Below, piece by piece: positions 17,617 to 26,536 of a stretch of DNA of 36,253 nt. Each line of letters begins with the position of its first letter. Position 1 is the first letter of the stretch. Source of the stretch: Gammaproteobacteria bacterium (GTDB lineage Bacteria; Pseudomonadota; Gammaproteobacteria; Pseudomonadales; Azotimanducaceae); assembly GCA_002725285.1 (NCBI GenBank), contig PBRC01000046.1:1-36253 (forward strand), in the 5' to 3' direction. Made by a program: the position numbers and the translations under genes. Below the pieces are notes generated by a model, which saw nothing but the letters and a program-made list of their open reading frames with translations, did no database searches and was not told the DNA's origin.

Positions 17617-18378
17617 CTATTTGTTGGGCCATTCGACCTTCCGTTTCTCCAGAAAAGCCTTGCTCCCTTCTTTGCGATCCTCGGAATTCATCACCCGGGT
17701 TTGTACATAATCGGTAATGTGATCGACTGCTGCATAATCGAGCGAAGAAGCACGAATCATGGATTCCTTCATGCCTTGTACAGCAACGGGGCTGAGCTCG
17801 CAAAAACGTTCAGCAATCTTTTCAGCTTCTGCCATTAGCTGATCGTCCGGAACGATTTTGTTTATCATGCCAACATCGTAGGCTCTCTTTGCGCTTACAC
17901 GCTCTGCCAGAAGGAGTAATTCTGAAGCGATCGCCCAGGGCATGATTTTTGGAAACCATGCGCAGGGAATAGTCGCAATACCCCATTGTGGTTCCGGTAA
18001 CCAGAAGGAGGTATCTTCCGTTGCAATCCTGATGTCGGTATCAAGGGCGATCCACAGACCATAGCCAACCACGTGACTGTGAAGGGCGGCGATAATGGGT
18101 TTATAGACTTTCTGTGTCTGACTGATATCAGGGAATTCACCGGTGTATGTATAAGTCTCCGGAGCACCGCCTGACAAGTCTGCACCAGCACTGAAGCATC
18201 GACCCTTGCCGGAGAGTATCGCTACTCTGAGATCATCGTCATCACGAAAGTCAGCCCAGGCTTCACCCAATTCTCGGTGCATGACATCATTCATGGCATT
18301 GAGTTTGTCAGTCCGGTCAAGGGTGACGTAAGCGACCTGACCTCTCTTTTCGTAAATAATCGTTTCCATATTTGCCAT
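17617..18378 (-). CDS. Enoyl-CoA hydratase/isomerase family protein
   Basis: VTLDRTDKLNAMND; GKGRCFSAGADLSG; KPIIAALHSHVVGYGLWIALDTDIRIAT; WLPEPQWGI. Confidence 0.92.
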   Translation of the reverse strand: MANMETIIYEKRGQVAYVTLDRTDKLNAMNDVMHRELGEAWADFRDDDDLRVAILSGKGRCFSAGADLSGGAPETYTYTGEFPDISQTQKVYKPIIAALHSHVVGYGLWIALDTDIRIATEDTSFWLPEPQWGIATIPCAWFPKIMPWAIASELLLLAERVSAKRAYDVGMINKIVPDDQLMAEAEKIAERFCELSPVAVQGMKESMIRASSLDYAAVDHITDYVQTRVMNSEDRKEGSKAFLEKRKVEWPNK

Positions 18379-18699
18379 CTCGAATATGTGATTTCCCTAG
18401 TCTATCAACATAAAAAAGAAAAAGGGGCAGACTGACACACCTGACTCTGGCAGCTGGCTAGATTCGTTTTATACTCAAGCACCCGTCAGATCACCAGGGT
18501 GTCTAAAGGTCGATGAAGATCGATCGAATCTATACGTTTAGTCCAAACGAAGCAGATGACAGAGTCTTCACCTGCAAATGTGGGCCTGAAGCCAGAACTC
18601 AACTTCGTCAGACCTGCAACACGCAATGAGAAAACTGTCAGTGAGTTCTCCAGCACGTCAGGATAGAGCAAACAATGAGAAGTTGAAGCAATCCCGCAT

Positions 18700-19983
18700 T
18701 CATTGATGCGAATTGTCCAGCCTGGCTTTAATGAGTTGAGGTTGAGTGATTAGAATCATGCCGACGACGGTCACCGTGAGTGCCGCCAGAATGGGAAACA
18801 ACACCGGCAGAGTGAGCCACTGACCGAGAATGGCGACTGGCATTGTCATCAGCTGAGCAAAGCCCATATTGAGCTGAAGGATACTCATGATTCGACCTCG
18901 TACCTCGTTGGGCACAATGTGTTGTATGAGAATGGTGCTGGACACCGTCGTGATGGTAACGCCTGCGCCAAGTCCCAGATTGCCGATGACTGCGTTGACT
19001 ACCTTGTGATCGATCACGAATATCATGAATGACAGGCTGAACAAAATAGCCCCTCCTGCAATCAGAGCACCCCGGCGCTCAACTGAAGAAAAGTATGTCA
19101 GAAGTAGTGCAGCAATTAGCGAACCGATACCCCAATTCATGGCCACGATACCAACATGTGAGATTTTGACGCCAACCACCGTGGTGAGCCAGGTAGGACC
19201 CAGATTCGCCGTTGCTGGAAATCCAAGCCCCATCATGCAGACCAGCAACATAATGGTCCAAAAAACAACTGAATGATGGCGTGCATACTTCAGTCCGTAC
19301 CTGACGTCTTTGATCGTATCCATGAAACCGTAGCTGTTTCTCTCGAGGTTGTTTTCCCTTTTAGTTGACCGGTGTGTCATCAGTGCAAGACATACGATCA
19401 TGATGAGATTGCCGATGACGCTGAACAGATAGGCCCCACTGAATCCAAGACCTTCGATGATAAAACCGGTCCCAAAAAGAGCGACTGGCATGGCAAGCTG
19501 ACCAGCGACCTGATTGAGTGAAAGTCCTGCTGGAGTGAGTGATGGGCCCAGAATGTCTGGTACAAGCGCCAGTCGGGTCGGCGCATCGATGCTATGCAGA
19601 CCCGCAGAAATAAAGGTCACAGCAAAAAACAATATGAAGGTCAGGGCACTGCCATCGGAGAAATAGAGCACCGCTGAGATCACGAGTGTTGTCAGTATCA
19701 ATAGGATCTGGGTGACGAGCAGCAACCACCGGCGATCGAAACGATCCGCCAGAGCGCCTCCGTATAAACCAAATGTAAGTGCACCAACGCCACGACTTGC
19801 ACCAATCAGTGCGACCAGGATCAGCCAGACATTTTTTGGTGCATATTCCTGCACCCAGAGGATCTGAGTGAAGAATTGCAGGGGCATCAGCATCTGGCCC
19901 ATGGCGAACCCAACGATCAGCAGACGGAAGTCCCGATTGTAGAGTGGTGCAATACCTCTTGATTTAGTACTGGTCGAATTCAC
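18700..19983 (-). CDS. MFS transporter (MFS_3/EntS-like exporter type)
   Basis: Multiple hydrophobic helices; LYGGALADRFDRRWLLLVTQ; SMLQ-type IVPNEVRGRIMSILQL motif. Confidence 0.9.
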   Translation of the reverse strand: MNSTSTKSRGIAPLYNRDFRLLIVGFAMGQMLMPLQFFTQILWVQEYAPKNVWLILVALIGASRGVGALTFGLYGGALADRFDRRWLLLVTQILLILTTLVISAVLYFSDGSALTFILFFAVTFISAGLHSIDAPTRLALVPDILGPSLTPAGLSLNQVAGQLAMPVALFGTGFIIEGLGFSGAYLFSVIGNLIMIVCLALMTHRSTKRENNLERNSYGFMDTIKDVRYGLKYARHHSVVFWTIMLLVCMMGLGFPATANLGPTWLTTVVGVKISHVGIVAMNWGIGSLIAALLLTYFSSVERRGALIAGGAILFSLSFMIFVIDHKVVNAVIGNLGLGAGVTITTVSSTILIQHIVPNEVRGRIMSILQLNMGFAQLMTMPVAILGQWLTLPVLFPILAALTVTVVGMILITQPQLIKARLDNSHQ

Positions 19984-20117
19984 TACAGTATTCTATTCCC
20001 TGAACTTAAATGAGACAGCCTTTTAGCGTCGGCCCTGTTCAACGTCAGCCTGGTTTTTCTTTCACCGCAGGCCATGCATCGAAGCGTGACCGTTAAGGTG
20101 TATCAACTGGTTTGCTT

Positions 20118-21353
20118 CTAAGAAAGATCTCTCAGCGATGCCATGATTTCTTCGGTGTGTTCACCCAGGTGTGGGGCACGACGACTGATCGACCAGGGAT
20201 TCAGCGGCAAATTATAGGGTGCACCGGGGTAGGTAAGTGTCCTTCCGAGATCGTCATGGTCTACCTCAACGGGGAATCCGCGTTCCTTGAAATGCTCATC
20301 TTCAAATGCTTCTTCCGGGGAATAGATTACCCCGACGGATAAACCTGCTCTTTGACAACCCGTAAAGAATTCATAGGCGCTGACAGAAGCGGCGATGAGC
20401 AGCAGGGCTTCTCGACCCGCCATAAATATTGCAGTAATCGTTTCATCCTCGCCGATTCTGGAGAGATCAAATGGTCCATCCCAGGCTGCTCCCATCTCCA
20501 GAAAAACCGCCTCAGGAAAATCTTCTGCAAGACCTGTTTCAGTCATCCAGGTTATTAACTTCTGAAATTCTGCAGGAAAGCGCGGTGGTACACCTGTGTT
20601 GACATAGCGACCGTCAGCACACAATACCTGACTTTCAGCAGTCATCACGATTTGGGCATGGCGACCTGTCTGGCGTTGTACTGTAGATTGATTCACCAGC
20701 CAGGAATAGCTGGCAGCCTCAGTCGTGACATTCAGGGCTGCAGTAATGGAGACGTCAATAAATTGCCCAATCCCCGAGATATTCCGATGAAGCAGGGCTG
20801 TCAGGATAGACATGAAGGCATAATGACACCCCGTCTGGAATCCCTGGTTACCCCAGCCACGAACTGGTGGAAGTGAGTGATCGTCGTATCCGCAGCTCCA
20901 GGGTGGACCTCCAGCCGCCATTAAAGTGAGATCTGTGGCCGGTAAATCGCTTGAAGGTTCATTCCGACCATAAGGCGTGACCGCAACATGGATGAGGTTG
21001 GGTTGGATTTTAACAAGGTCTGCATAATCAAGTGAAAGATCTGCCAGACGGGTGATTGGTTCTGATTCAATGAGTACATCGGCTGTTTTGATTAGATTAC
21101 AAAATACTGACTGACCGTTTGTAGAATCCAGATCCAGTACGACACTTCGTTTACTGGTGTTGTAGTGCATGAAATGCAGGCTGCGGTTGTCACCCGGTTC
21201 ATCATCTACAAAAGGTGGGAAACTCCTGCTCGGGTCACCGCTTGTGGGTTCAATCAGAATAACATCGGCACCCATATCACCCAGTAGTTTTCCAGCCATT
21301 GCGATCTTTTCACTGGCGATCTCGATTACCCGAATACCATCAAGTGCACTCAT
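20118..21353 (-). CDS. CaiB/BaiF CoA-transferase family protein (lacks catalytic Asp)
   Basis: IRVIEIASEKIAMAGKLLGDMGADVILIEPTSGDPSRSFPPF; GIGQFIDVSITAA; RRAPHLGEHTEEIM. Confidence 0.9.
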   Translation of the reverse strand: MSALDGIRVIEIASEKIAMAGKLLGDMGADVILIEPTSGDPSRSFPPFVDDEPGDNRSLHFMHYNTSKRSVVLDLDSTNGQSVFCNLIKTADVLIESEPITRLADLSLDYADLVKIQPNLIHVAVTPYGRNEPSSDLPATDLTLMAAGGPPWSCGYDDHSLPPVRGWGNQGFQTGCHYAFMSILTALLHRNISGIGQFIDVSITAALNVTTEAASYSWLVNQSTVQRQTGRHAQIVMTAESQVLCADGRYVNTGVPPRFPAEFQKLITWMTETGLAEDFPEAVFLEMGAAWDGPFDLSRIGEDETITAIFMAGREALLLIAASVSAYEFFTGCQRAGLSVGVIYSPEEAFEDEHFKERGFPVEVDHDDLGRTLTYPGAPYNLPLNPWSISRRAPHLGEHTEEIMASLRDLS

Positions 21354-22579
21354 ATAACACCTTCCTCACGCAACTTAACAACCTCGCCTGAGGTCATTCC
21401 CAGAAGTTCAACAAGCACCTCCTCAGTGTGTTCGCTGAGGCAGGGTCCCCCGGCGGTCATTTCCCAGTCGGTCTCTGAGAAATGCACTGGCAGACCGTCA
21501 ACCCTGACATCACCCATCTCTGAATGAGTCACGGTTGGCCAGAGAGCAAAGTTCCCGGTGGTAGGGTCATGGTCGATTCGCTCTCCGGGTTTTTGCACGG
21601 CAGCCACTGGTATGCTTAGCTGACGTAAACGATCCTGCAGGTCGAATTTTTCCTTCTGCTTCGTCCAGTTTTCAATACTTTCATCCAACTCATCTTGGCG
21701 ATCGAGTCTGTTTTCCAGGCTTGAATAGTCACCACACCAGACTTCATTTATGAAAGATGCCAGCACCTGCCAGTCATTGTCATCACGGCAGGCAATGGCA
21801 ATCCACTCATCGTCGCCAGAGCATGGATACATCCCATGAGGTGCCATGAGCGAATACTGACTGCGATTGGAACTGAACCCGTCTGGTTGCCGCATGGGGC
21901 GATTATTTACCGTCCAGTCCAGTAATGCCGGACCGTTTAAACTTAGGCCTGCTTCAGTACAGGCAAGGTCCACCCACTGACCTTCACCACTTTTGTCGCG
22001 TTCCAGCAGCGCCAGCATAATTGCCATTGCCATGTAGTAACCACCGGTATGATCCATGTAAGAATATCCCCAGCCAGCAGGTGGTTGTCCCGGTAGTGCC
22101 GATGAGAAGGTCAGCCCGGACACGGCCTGCACAATGGGGCCCCAGGTTTTAAATGAGCTATAGGGGCCCTTGTGACCAAAACCGCAATTTGAAACATAGA
22201 CAATGTCAGGTTTGATGGCTTTCAGCGACTCGTAACCGAATCCCCACTTGTTGAGCACCCCCTCAGCAAAATTCTCAGTCACGGCGTCTGATATTTTAAT
22301 AAGCTCAGTCAGAATCTCCTTACCTTTACTAGTTCGGAGATTCAAAGTGATGCCCTTTTTATTGGTATTGTGGTTGTTGAATGCACCGCCCATGTCTATG
22401 CCGCGTCGGTCATCAATAAATGGTCCCGTACCTCGCAGAATATCCCAGCGTCCCTGCTTTACCGGATCTTCGATCCTGATGACGTTTGCACCAAAAGCAG
22501 CAAGCCATTTGGTTGCCCCTGCCCCTGCCAGTTGCCCGGTGAAATCACATATTCGAAAATGTGAGAGTGCGCCTGTCAT
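21350..22579 (-). CDS. CaiB/BaiF CoA-transferase (catalytic Asp present)
   Basis: FRICDFTGQLAGAGATKWLAAFGANVIRIEDPV; YSYMDHTGGYYMAMAIMLALLERDKSGEGQWVDLACTEA; stop overlaps the next gene start (ATGA). Confidence 0.92.
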   Translation of the reverse strand: MTGALSHFRICDFTGQLAGAGATKWLAAFGANVIRIEDPVKQGRWDILRGTGPFIDDRRGIDMGGAFNNHNTNKKGITLNLRTSKGKEILTELIKISDAVTENFAEGVLNKWGFGYESLKAIKPDIVYVSNCGFGHKGPYSSFKTWGPIVQAVSGLTFSSALPGQPPAGWGYSYMDHTGGYYMAMAIMLALLERDKSGEGQWVDLACTEAGLSLNGPALLDWTVNNRPMRQPDGFSSNRSQYSLMAPHGMYPCSGDDEWIAIACRDDNDWQVLASFINEVWCGDYSSLENRLDRQDELDESIENWTKQKEKFDLQDRLRQLSIPVAAVQKPGERIDHDPTTGNFALWPTVTHSEMGDVRVDGLPVHFSETDWEMTAGGPCLSEHTEEVLVELLGMTSGEVVKLREEGVI

Positions 22580-22666
22580 AGTTGCCCCCGCTTTTTGGTT
22601 CGCAATTCACTTGAATAAGGCGGACAGAACGCCTCTAGCCGTTGCCGGATGTTAATTGTCATCTGC

Positions 22667-23680
22667 TCACTTGGCAATTTCATCAACAAGACCCCATTCC
22701 AGCGCTTCTTCTGCTGAGAGGCGCTGACCCGTTATTGCAAGGAAGTTCATTCTCTGTCTGCCTATTCTTCGTGGAATACTGACGCATCCCCCGGCACCCG
22801 GAACCAGACCCATGCCGACTTCTGGCAAGTGAAAAAACGTATCCGAAGACGCAACCAGTCTTCCGGCAAATGCCGGCATTTCAATGCCGGCTCCTATGCA
22901 GGCGCCGTGCAGGTGAAAGGTGTAACGGGACGCTTCCGGGGCAAGATACTGAGCAGGCATTCGCAACAGTCGGATTTGATGTGCCAGGGCCTGATCGGTT
23001 GTCGCGCCAAATTCCGACAGATCACCACCGGCGCTGAAGCAGGGGCCGTTGCCGGAAACGTGCACCTGCTCTATGGATGGGTCCATGGATACCAGCTTGA
23101 AAGCGTCAGTCAGGGCATCCCGCATTGGAACCGATAATGCGTTTCTGTTTTCCGGCGTATTGAGGATAATTTCAAGTTGACTGTCACGTCTTTGAACCAG
23201 CACGGCAGGTTCACTAATCTGTACTGGTGACTTGTCGCCCCGGTTTGAACGGTAGTCCTGCAACCAGCGGGCAAACTCTTCACCTCCCTGCAGCGTGGAG
23301 TAGGCGAGGGATTCCAGTGCGAGTGCCTGCGGGATTGATAGTGCTTGGGTCGAGCGACTGACCTGCACCAGGACAGAGGAAGCCTGCGGATTAAGCGCAA
23401 TTTTCTCAAGCAAGAAGGTTTTTTCTTCATCGTTTGATACGACGATATCCAAACTATTCTTAAGCCCCGGGGTACAGCCATCCTCTGCAATACCGATCAC
23501 GGGTACCGGTTGGCGAAAGATCCAGTTTCGTATATCCAGGGCTTCAGCTTCTGTCACTGAATTTCCCGGGAGATTAACGGCAAGGGCGATATGACTGGAT
23601 GGATTCACGTCCGCCCAGTTTGGCTCCAGCATCAAGGCAGATAGCTGCTCAAAATCAATCTCTGGTATCAGTTTAGACAT
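22667..23680 (-). CDS. Enoyl-CoA hydratase with about 150-aa N-terminal extension
   Basis: C-terminal NTPENRNALSVPMRDAL; GNGPCFSAGGDLSEFG; GACIGAGIEMPAFAGRLVASSDTFFHLPEVGMGLVPGAGGCVSIPRRIG. Confidence 0.9.
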   Translation of the reverse strand: MSKLIPEIDFEQLSALMLEPNWADVNPSSHIALAVNLPGNSVTEAEALDIRNWIFRQPVPVIGIAEDGCTPGLKNSLDIVVSNDEEKTFLLEKIALNPQASSVLVQVSRSTQALSIPQALALESLAYSTLQGGEEFARWLQDYRSNRGDKSPVQISEPAVLVQRRDSQLEIILNTPENRNALSVPMRDALTDAFKLVSMDPSIEQVHVSGNGPCFSAGGDLSEFGATTDQALAHQIRLLRMPAQYLAPEASRYTFHLHGACIGAGIEMPAFAGRLVASSDTFFHLPEVGMGLVPGAGGCVSIPRRIGRQRMNFLAITGQRLSAEEALEWGLVDEIAK

Positions 23681-23898
23681 AACAAGCTCTTAAGACCGTA
23701 AGCCATTTAGAAATAGATGATCTCGACATGCAAGCCTGGCGTAACAAAAAGAAGTTTTTTTTTAATCTAACACGTTTTTTAGCTGACTGGCTTGTGTAAA
23801 GGTTGTTATTAGCCATCCTGCAATGTTGGCTGATACTATCGTGCTTAATCAGTCTCCTGCTCAATGAATCGAAACGCACCTAAGAGAGGTCATGAAAA

Positions 23899-24252
23899 AT
23901 GCAACTCAATGAAATTCATCATGTTTCAATCAACGTTAAGGATGTAGAGGCCGCGGAACAGTTTTACGTCGGCGTGCTGGGTTTACAGGCGCTCGAGAGG
24001 CCTGATCTTGGTTTTCCCGGCATCTGGCTCCAGGTTGGCAGGCAGCAGATACACCTCATGAAGTTAGATTTCGATGTACCGGTAAAGGAGCAGCATTTTG
24101 CGTTTCATGTGGACGATATAGAAGCGATCAGAGCAGAACTGAAACAGTCGGGAGTGCCACTGACCGAGTCAAGAGAGATTCCTGGTGCCTGTCTGCAGGC
24201 CTTTACTCATGACCCAAGTGGAAACATGATTGAGTTTAATCAACCTCTCTGA
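23899..24252 (+). CDS. VOC/glyoxalase family protein
   Basis: LNEIHHVSINVKDVEAAEQFYVGVLGLQALERPDLGFPGIWL; HFAFHVDDIEAIRAEL; AFTHDPSGNMIEFNQ. Confidence 0.9.
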   Translation: MQLNEIHHVSINVKDVEAAEQFYVGVLGLQALERPDLGFPGIWLQVGRQQIHLMKLDFDVPVKEQHFAFHVDDIEAIRAELKQSGVPLTESREIPGACLQAFTHDPSGNMIEFNQPL

Positions 24253-24282
24253 ATTGGAATTTGCTTTGATCAGGAGCATAAC

Positions 24283-25413
24283 GTGAAGATAGTTGAGCTC
24301 AAAACAATAGTCATTGAAAACATTAAGCCCTACCGGGGTGGCACCAAATGGTTGTTTATTCAACTGGTGACGGACCAGGGAATTGTTGGTCTCGGTGAGA
24401 GACCAACGGCACATGCTACAAACCTTGCGCCTCAGATAACACTGTTCCATGAACTTGCCGAGGCCTTCTTGATTGGTGAGAATCCATTCAATATCGAAAA
24501 GTTGTGGCAGAAGATATACGCATCACGTCACGATTTCAGGCACCCATCGTTATTTTATACCCCAGCATTGTCTGCCATCGAGATTGCCTGCTGGGACATC
24601 ATAGGCAAAGCGACGAATCAACCGATATACAATCTTCTGGGCGGGAAATATCACGAAAAATTACGTGCTTATGCGTATATGCCTGCTGAAGGTGTCTGGG
24701 AGAATCCGGCCAGAGCTGGTGAAATTGCTGAAAAGCTGGTTGAAGAAGGCAATACGGCGTGCAAGCTGGATCCCTTCATGCCCTTGTTTCCGCTACCGCG
24801 TGATATTCCCCTTAAAACACTAAATCATGCTGCGAAGATATTTCGTGCTATTCGGGATGCTGTCGGTGATGAACTAGAGATTGGCATCGGTACTCATGGT
24901 CAGTTCAGTACTGCGGGTGCGATTCGTGTCGCAAGGATATTCGAAGAATTTAATCCTTTTTGGTTTGAAGAACCGGTTCCACCAGAAAATATTAATGAGA
25001 TGGCTCGTGTGGCTAAACAAACCAGTATTCCCATCGCCTCAGGTGAGCGCCTGGTTACCAAGTATGAGTTTACTGAGCTGCTCGAAAAACAAGCAGCGCA
25101 GATTATTCAGCTGGACGTCGCCCAGTGCGGTGGGATACTGGAGTCAAAGAAGATCGCTGCAATTGCAGATGCACACTTTGCTATGATTGCACCGCACATG
25201 TATGTCGGGCCGATTGCTGCAGCTGCTGCCGTACAACTCGATACCTGTTCATCGAATTTCCTGATTCAGGAATACAATGTAAATGACCTGCACAGTGAGA
25301 TATTTGTTGAACCTATCCGGTTTGAAAACGGATTTATCACACCGCCGAGTGCGCCAGGACTTGGCGTTGAGCTCGATGATGAAGTGGTCAGACGGTATCA
25401 GGTTGATGTTTAA
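24283..25413 (+). CDS. Mandelate racemase/muconate lactonizing enzyme (enolase superfamily) protein
   Basis: PALSAIEIACWDIIGKATNQPIYNLLGGK; FWFEEPVPPENINEMARVAKQTSIPIASGERL; QLDVAQCGGILESKKIAAIADAH. Confidence 0.92.
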   Translation: MKIVELKTIVIENIKPYRGGTKWLFIQLVTDQGIVGLGERPTAHATNLAPQITLFHELAEAFLIGENPFNIEKLWQKIYASRHDFRHPSLFYTPALSAIEIACWDIIGKATNQPIYNLLGGKYHEKLRAYAYMPAEGVWENPARAGEIAEKLVEEGNTACKLDPFMPLFPLPRDIPLKTLNHAAKIFRAIRDAVGDELEIGIGTHGQFSTAGAIRVARIFEEFNPFWFEEPVPPENINEMARVAKQTSIPIASGERLVTKYEFTELLEKQAAQIIQLDVAQCGGILESKKIAAIADAHFAMIAPHMYVGPIAAAAAVQLDTCSSNFLIQEYNVNDLHSEIFVEPIRFENGFITPPSAPGLGVELDDEVVRRYQVDV

Positions 25414-25448
25414 ACCAGCTATGATGACCCCAAAATTGGAGTGAGCCA

Positions 25449-26471
25449 TTGCTCAGCACGCTGATACCTGTCGTTGTCGCCCTTACTGCCATTCTTCTGC
25501 TTTGGTACCTGGCAGAGCGAGCCAGTCGCAGAACTCGAGCCATGCCTGCGGGTCTTGATGAGTCGATTACCCTGCCCCATGAAGAGGAGTTCGAGCTTTA
25601 TCACAATGCACTTTCACTTTGTTCAAAAAAGTGTCGGGTTTGTCTGGATGAGTTGGGTATCAAATACAAGAGTCATCATATTGACCTGATTGAAACCGGC
25701 TCGTATGAGAATATCAGTAGGCATTTTCTGAAAATCAACCCGGGGGCCACCGTCCCCGTACTGTTACATAATGGACATCCCGTCTATGAATCCCATGAAC
25801 AGATCCGTTATGCCGCCGTACAAGCTCGTACTGGCGTAAAACTGATTCCCGATGATCCTGAGAAAGCAAAAGAAATGCAGCAATGGATCGATAATTCTTC
25901 AATTGTCGGTGATGATCCAATTGCGCGAATGGCGGAGAGTGCTGGCAATTGTATACCTGGATTAACGTTGCCTCTTTTCTCGGCCATGCTGGAGGAAATC
26001 GCAGTGTATAAAATTGTTGAAGGATTGCTCTTCCATCGCCTAAAAATTCGCCCTCTGTTATTCCTGGCCATGAAGTTCAGGGGACTGGCAGGCGTAAAAA
26101 GCGGTCCACCAAACAGGATCATCCATAAGAGTCAGATTCAATTATATTCTTTTTTTAACCAACTTGAGTCTCAATTGGCAAACAGCGGTGGTCCCAATAT
26201 TCTGGGGAGTTTTTTCTCCTTAGCCGATGTGAGTTGGATGGTTATTTTTCATCGCCTGCGGGAGGCAGACTGGCTCAAAATTCTATTGACAGAGAAATAC
26301 CCGTTGATTAATAAATATTGGCGGGAACTGCAAACCAGAGACAGTTATCAGTCTGGCATACTTGATTATTCACATCCGAGTGTTGAAAAAGGCACGGCGC
26401 GTATTCAAACCATGAAAGATTCCGATCCGGATTTTACACAGGCGATTAGTGCCATCGGCGCCTCACATTAA
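25449..26471 (+). CDS. Membrane-anchored glutathione S-transferase-like protein
   Basis: N-terminal TM helix LIPVVVALTAILLLWYLAERA; thioredoxin-like GST N-domain ELYHNALSLCSKKCRVCLDELGI...LKINPGATVPVLLHNGHPVYESHEQIRY. Confidence 0.8.
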   Translation: MLSTLIPVVVALTAILLLWYLAERASRRTRAMPAGLDESITLPHEEEFELYHNALSLCSKKCRVCLDELGIKYKSHHIDLIETGSYENISRHFLKINPGATVPVLLHNGHPVYESHEQIRYAAVQARTGVKLIPDDPEKAKEMQQWIDNSSIVGDDPIARMAESAGNCIPGLTLPLFSAMLEEIAVYKIVEGLLFHRLKIRPLLFLAMKFRGLAGVKSGPPNRIIHKSQIQLYSFFNQLESQLANSGGPNILGSFFSLADVSWMVIFHRLREADWLKILLTEKYPLINKYWRELQTRDSYQSGILDYSHPSVEKGTARIQTMKDSDPDFTQAISAIGASH

Positions 26472-26494
26472 ATGCGCAAGATTAAATGCGCAAG
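26467..26494 (+). repeat. Perfect 14-bp tandem duplication (attaaatgcgcaag x2)
   Basis: 26467-26480 and 26481-26494 are identical; the first copy contains the GST-like stop codon. Confidence 0.95.
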
Positions 26495-26536
26495 TACGAT
26501 AGCAAGTACAGTAAATAGCTCATAGAGAGGGTGAAA

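Noticed and set aside
18410-18700. Possible small gene (61-aa ORF) or ncRNA in the gap between enoyl-CoA hydratase and MFS genes
   Set aside because: No start context, motif or clear hairpin; the ggggcagactgacac stretch resembles a dispersed intergenic element but I could not find a second copy in the window.
22248-22655. 135-aa plus-strand ORF
   Set aside because: Antisense to a CoA-transferase gene; no supporting features.
23681-23898. Divergent promoter region with T-tracts
   Set aside because: Promoters must exist here for divergent genes, but I could not assign convincing -35/-10 boxes by eye.
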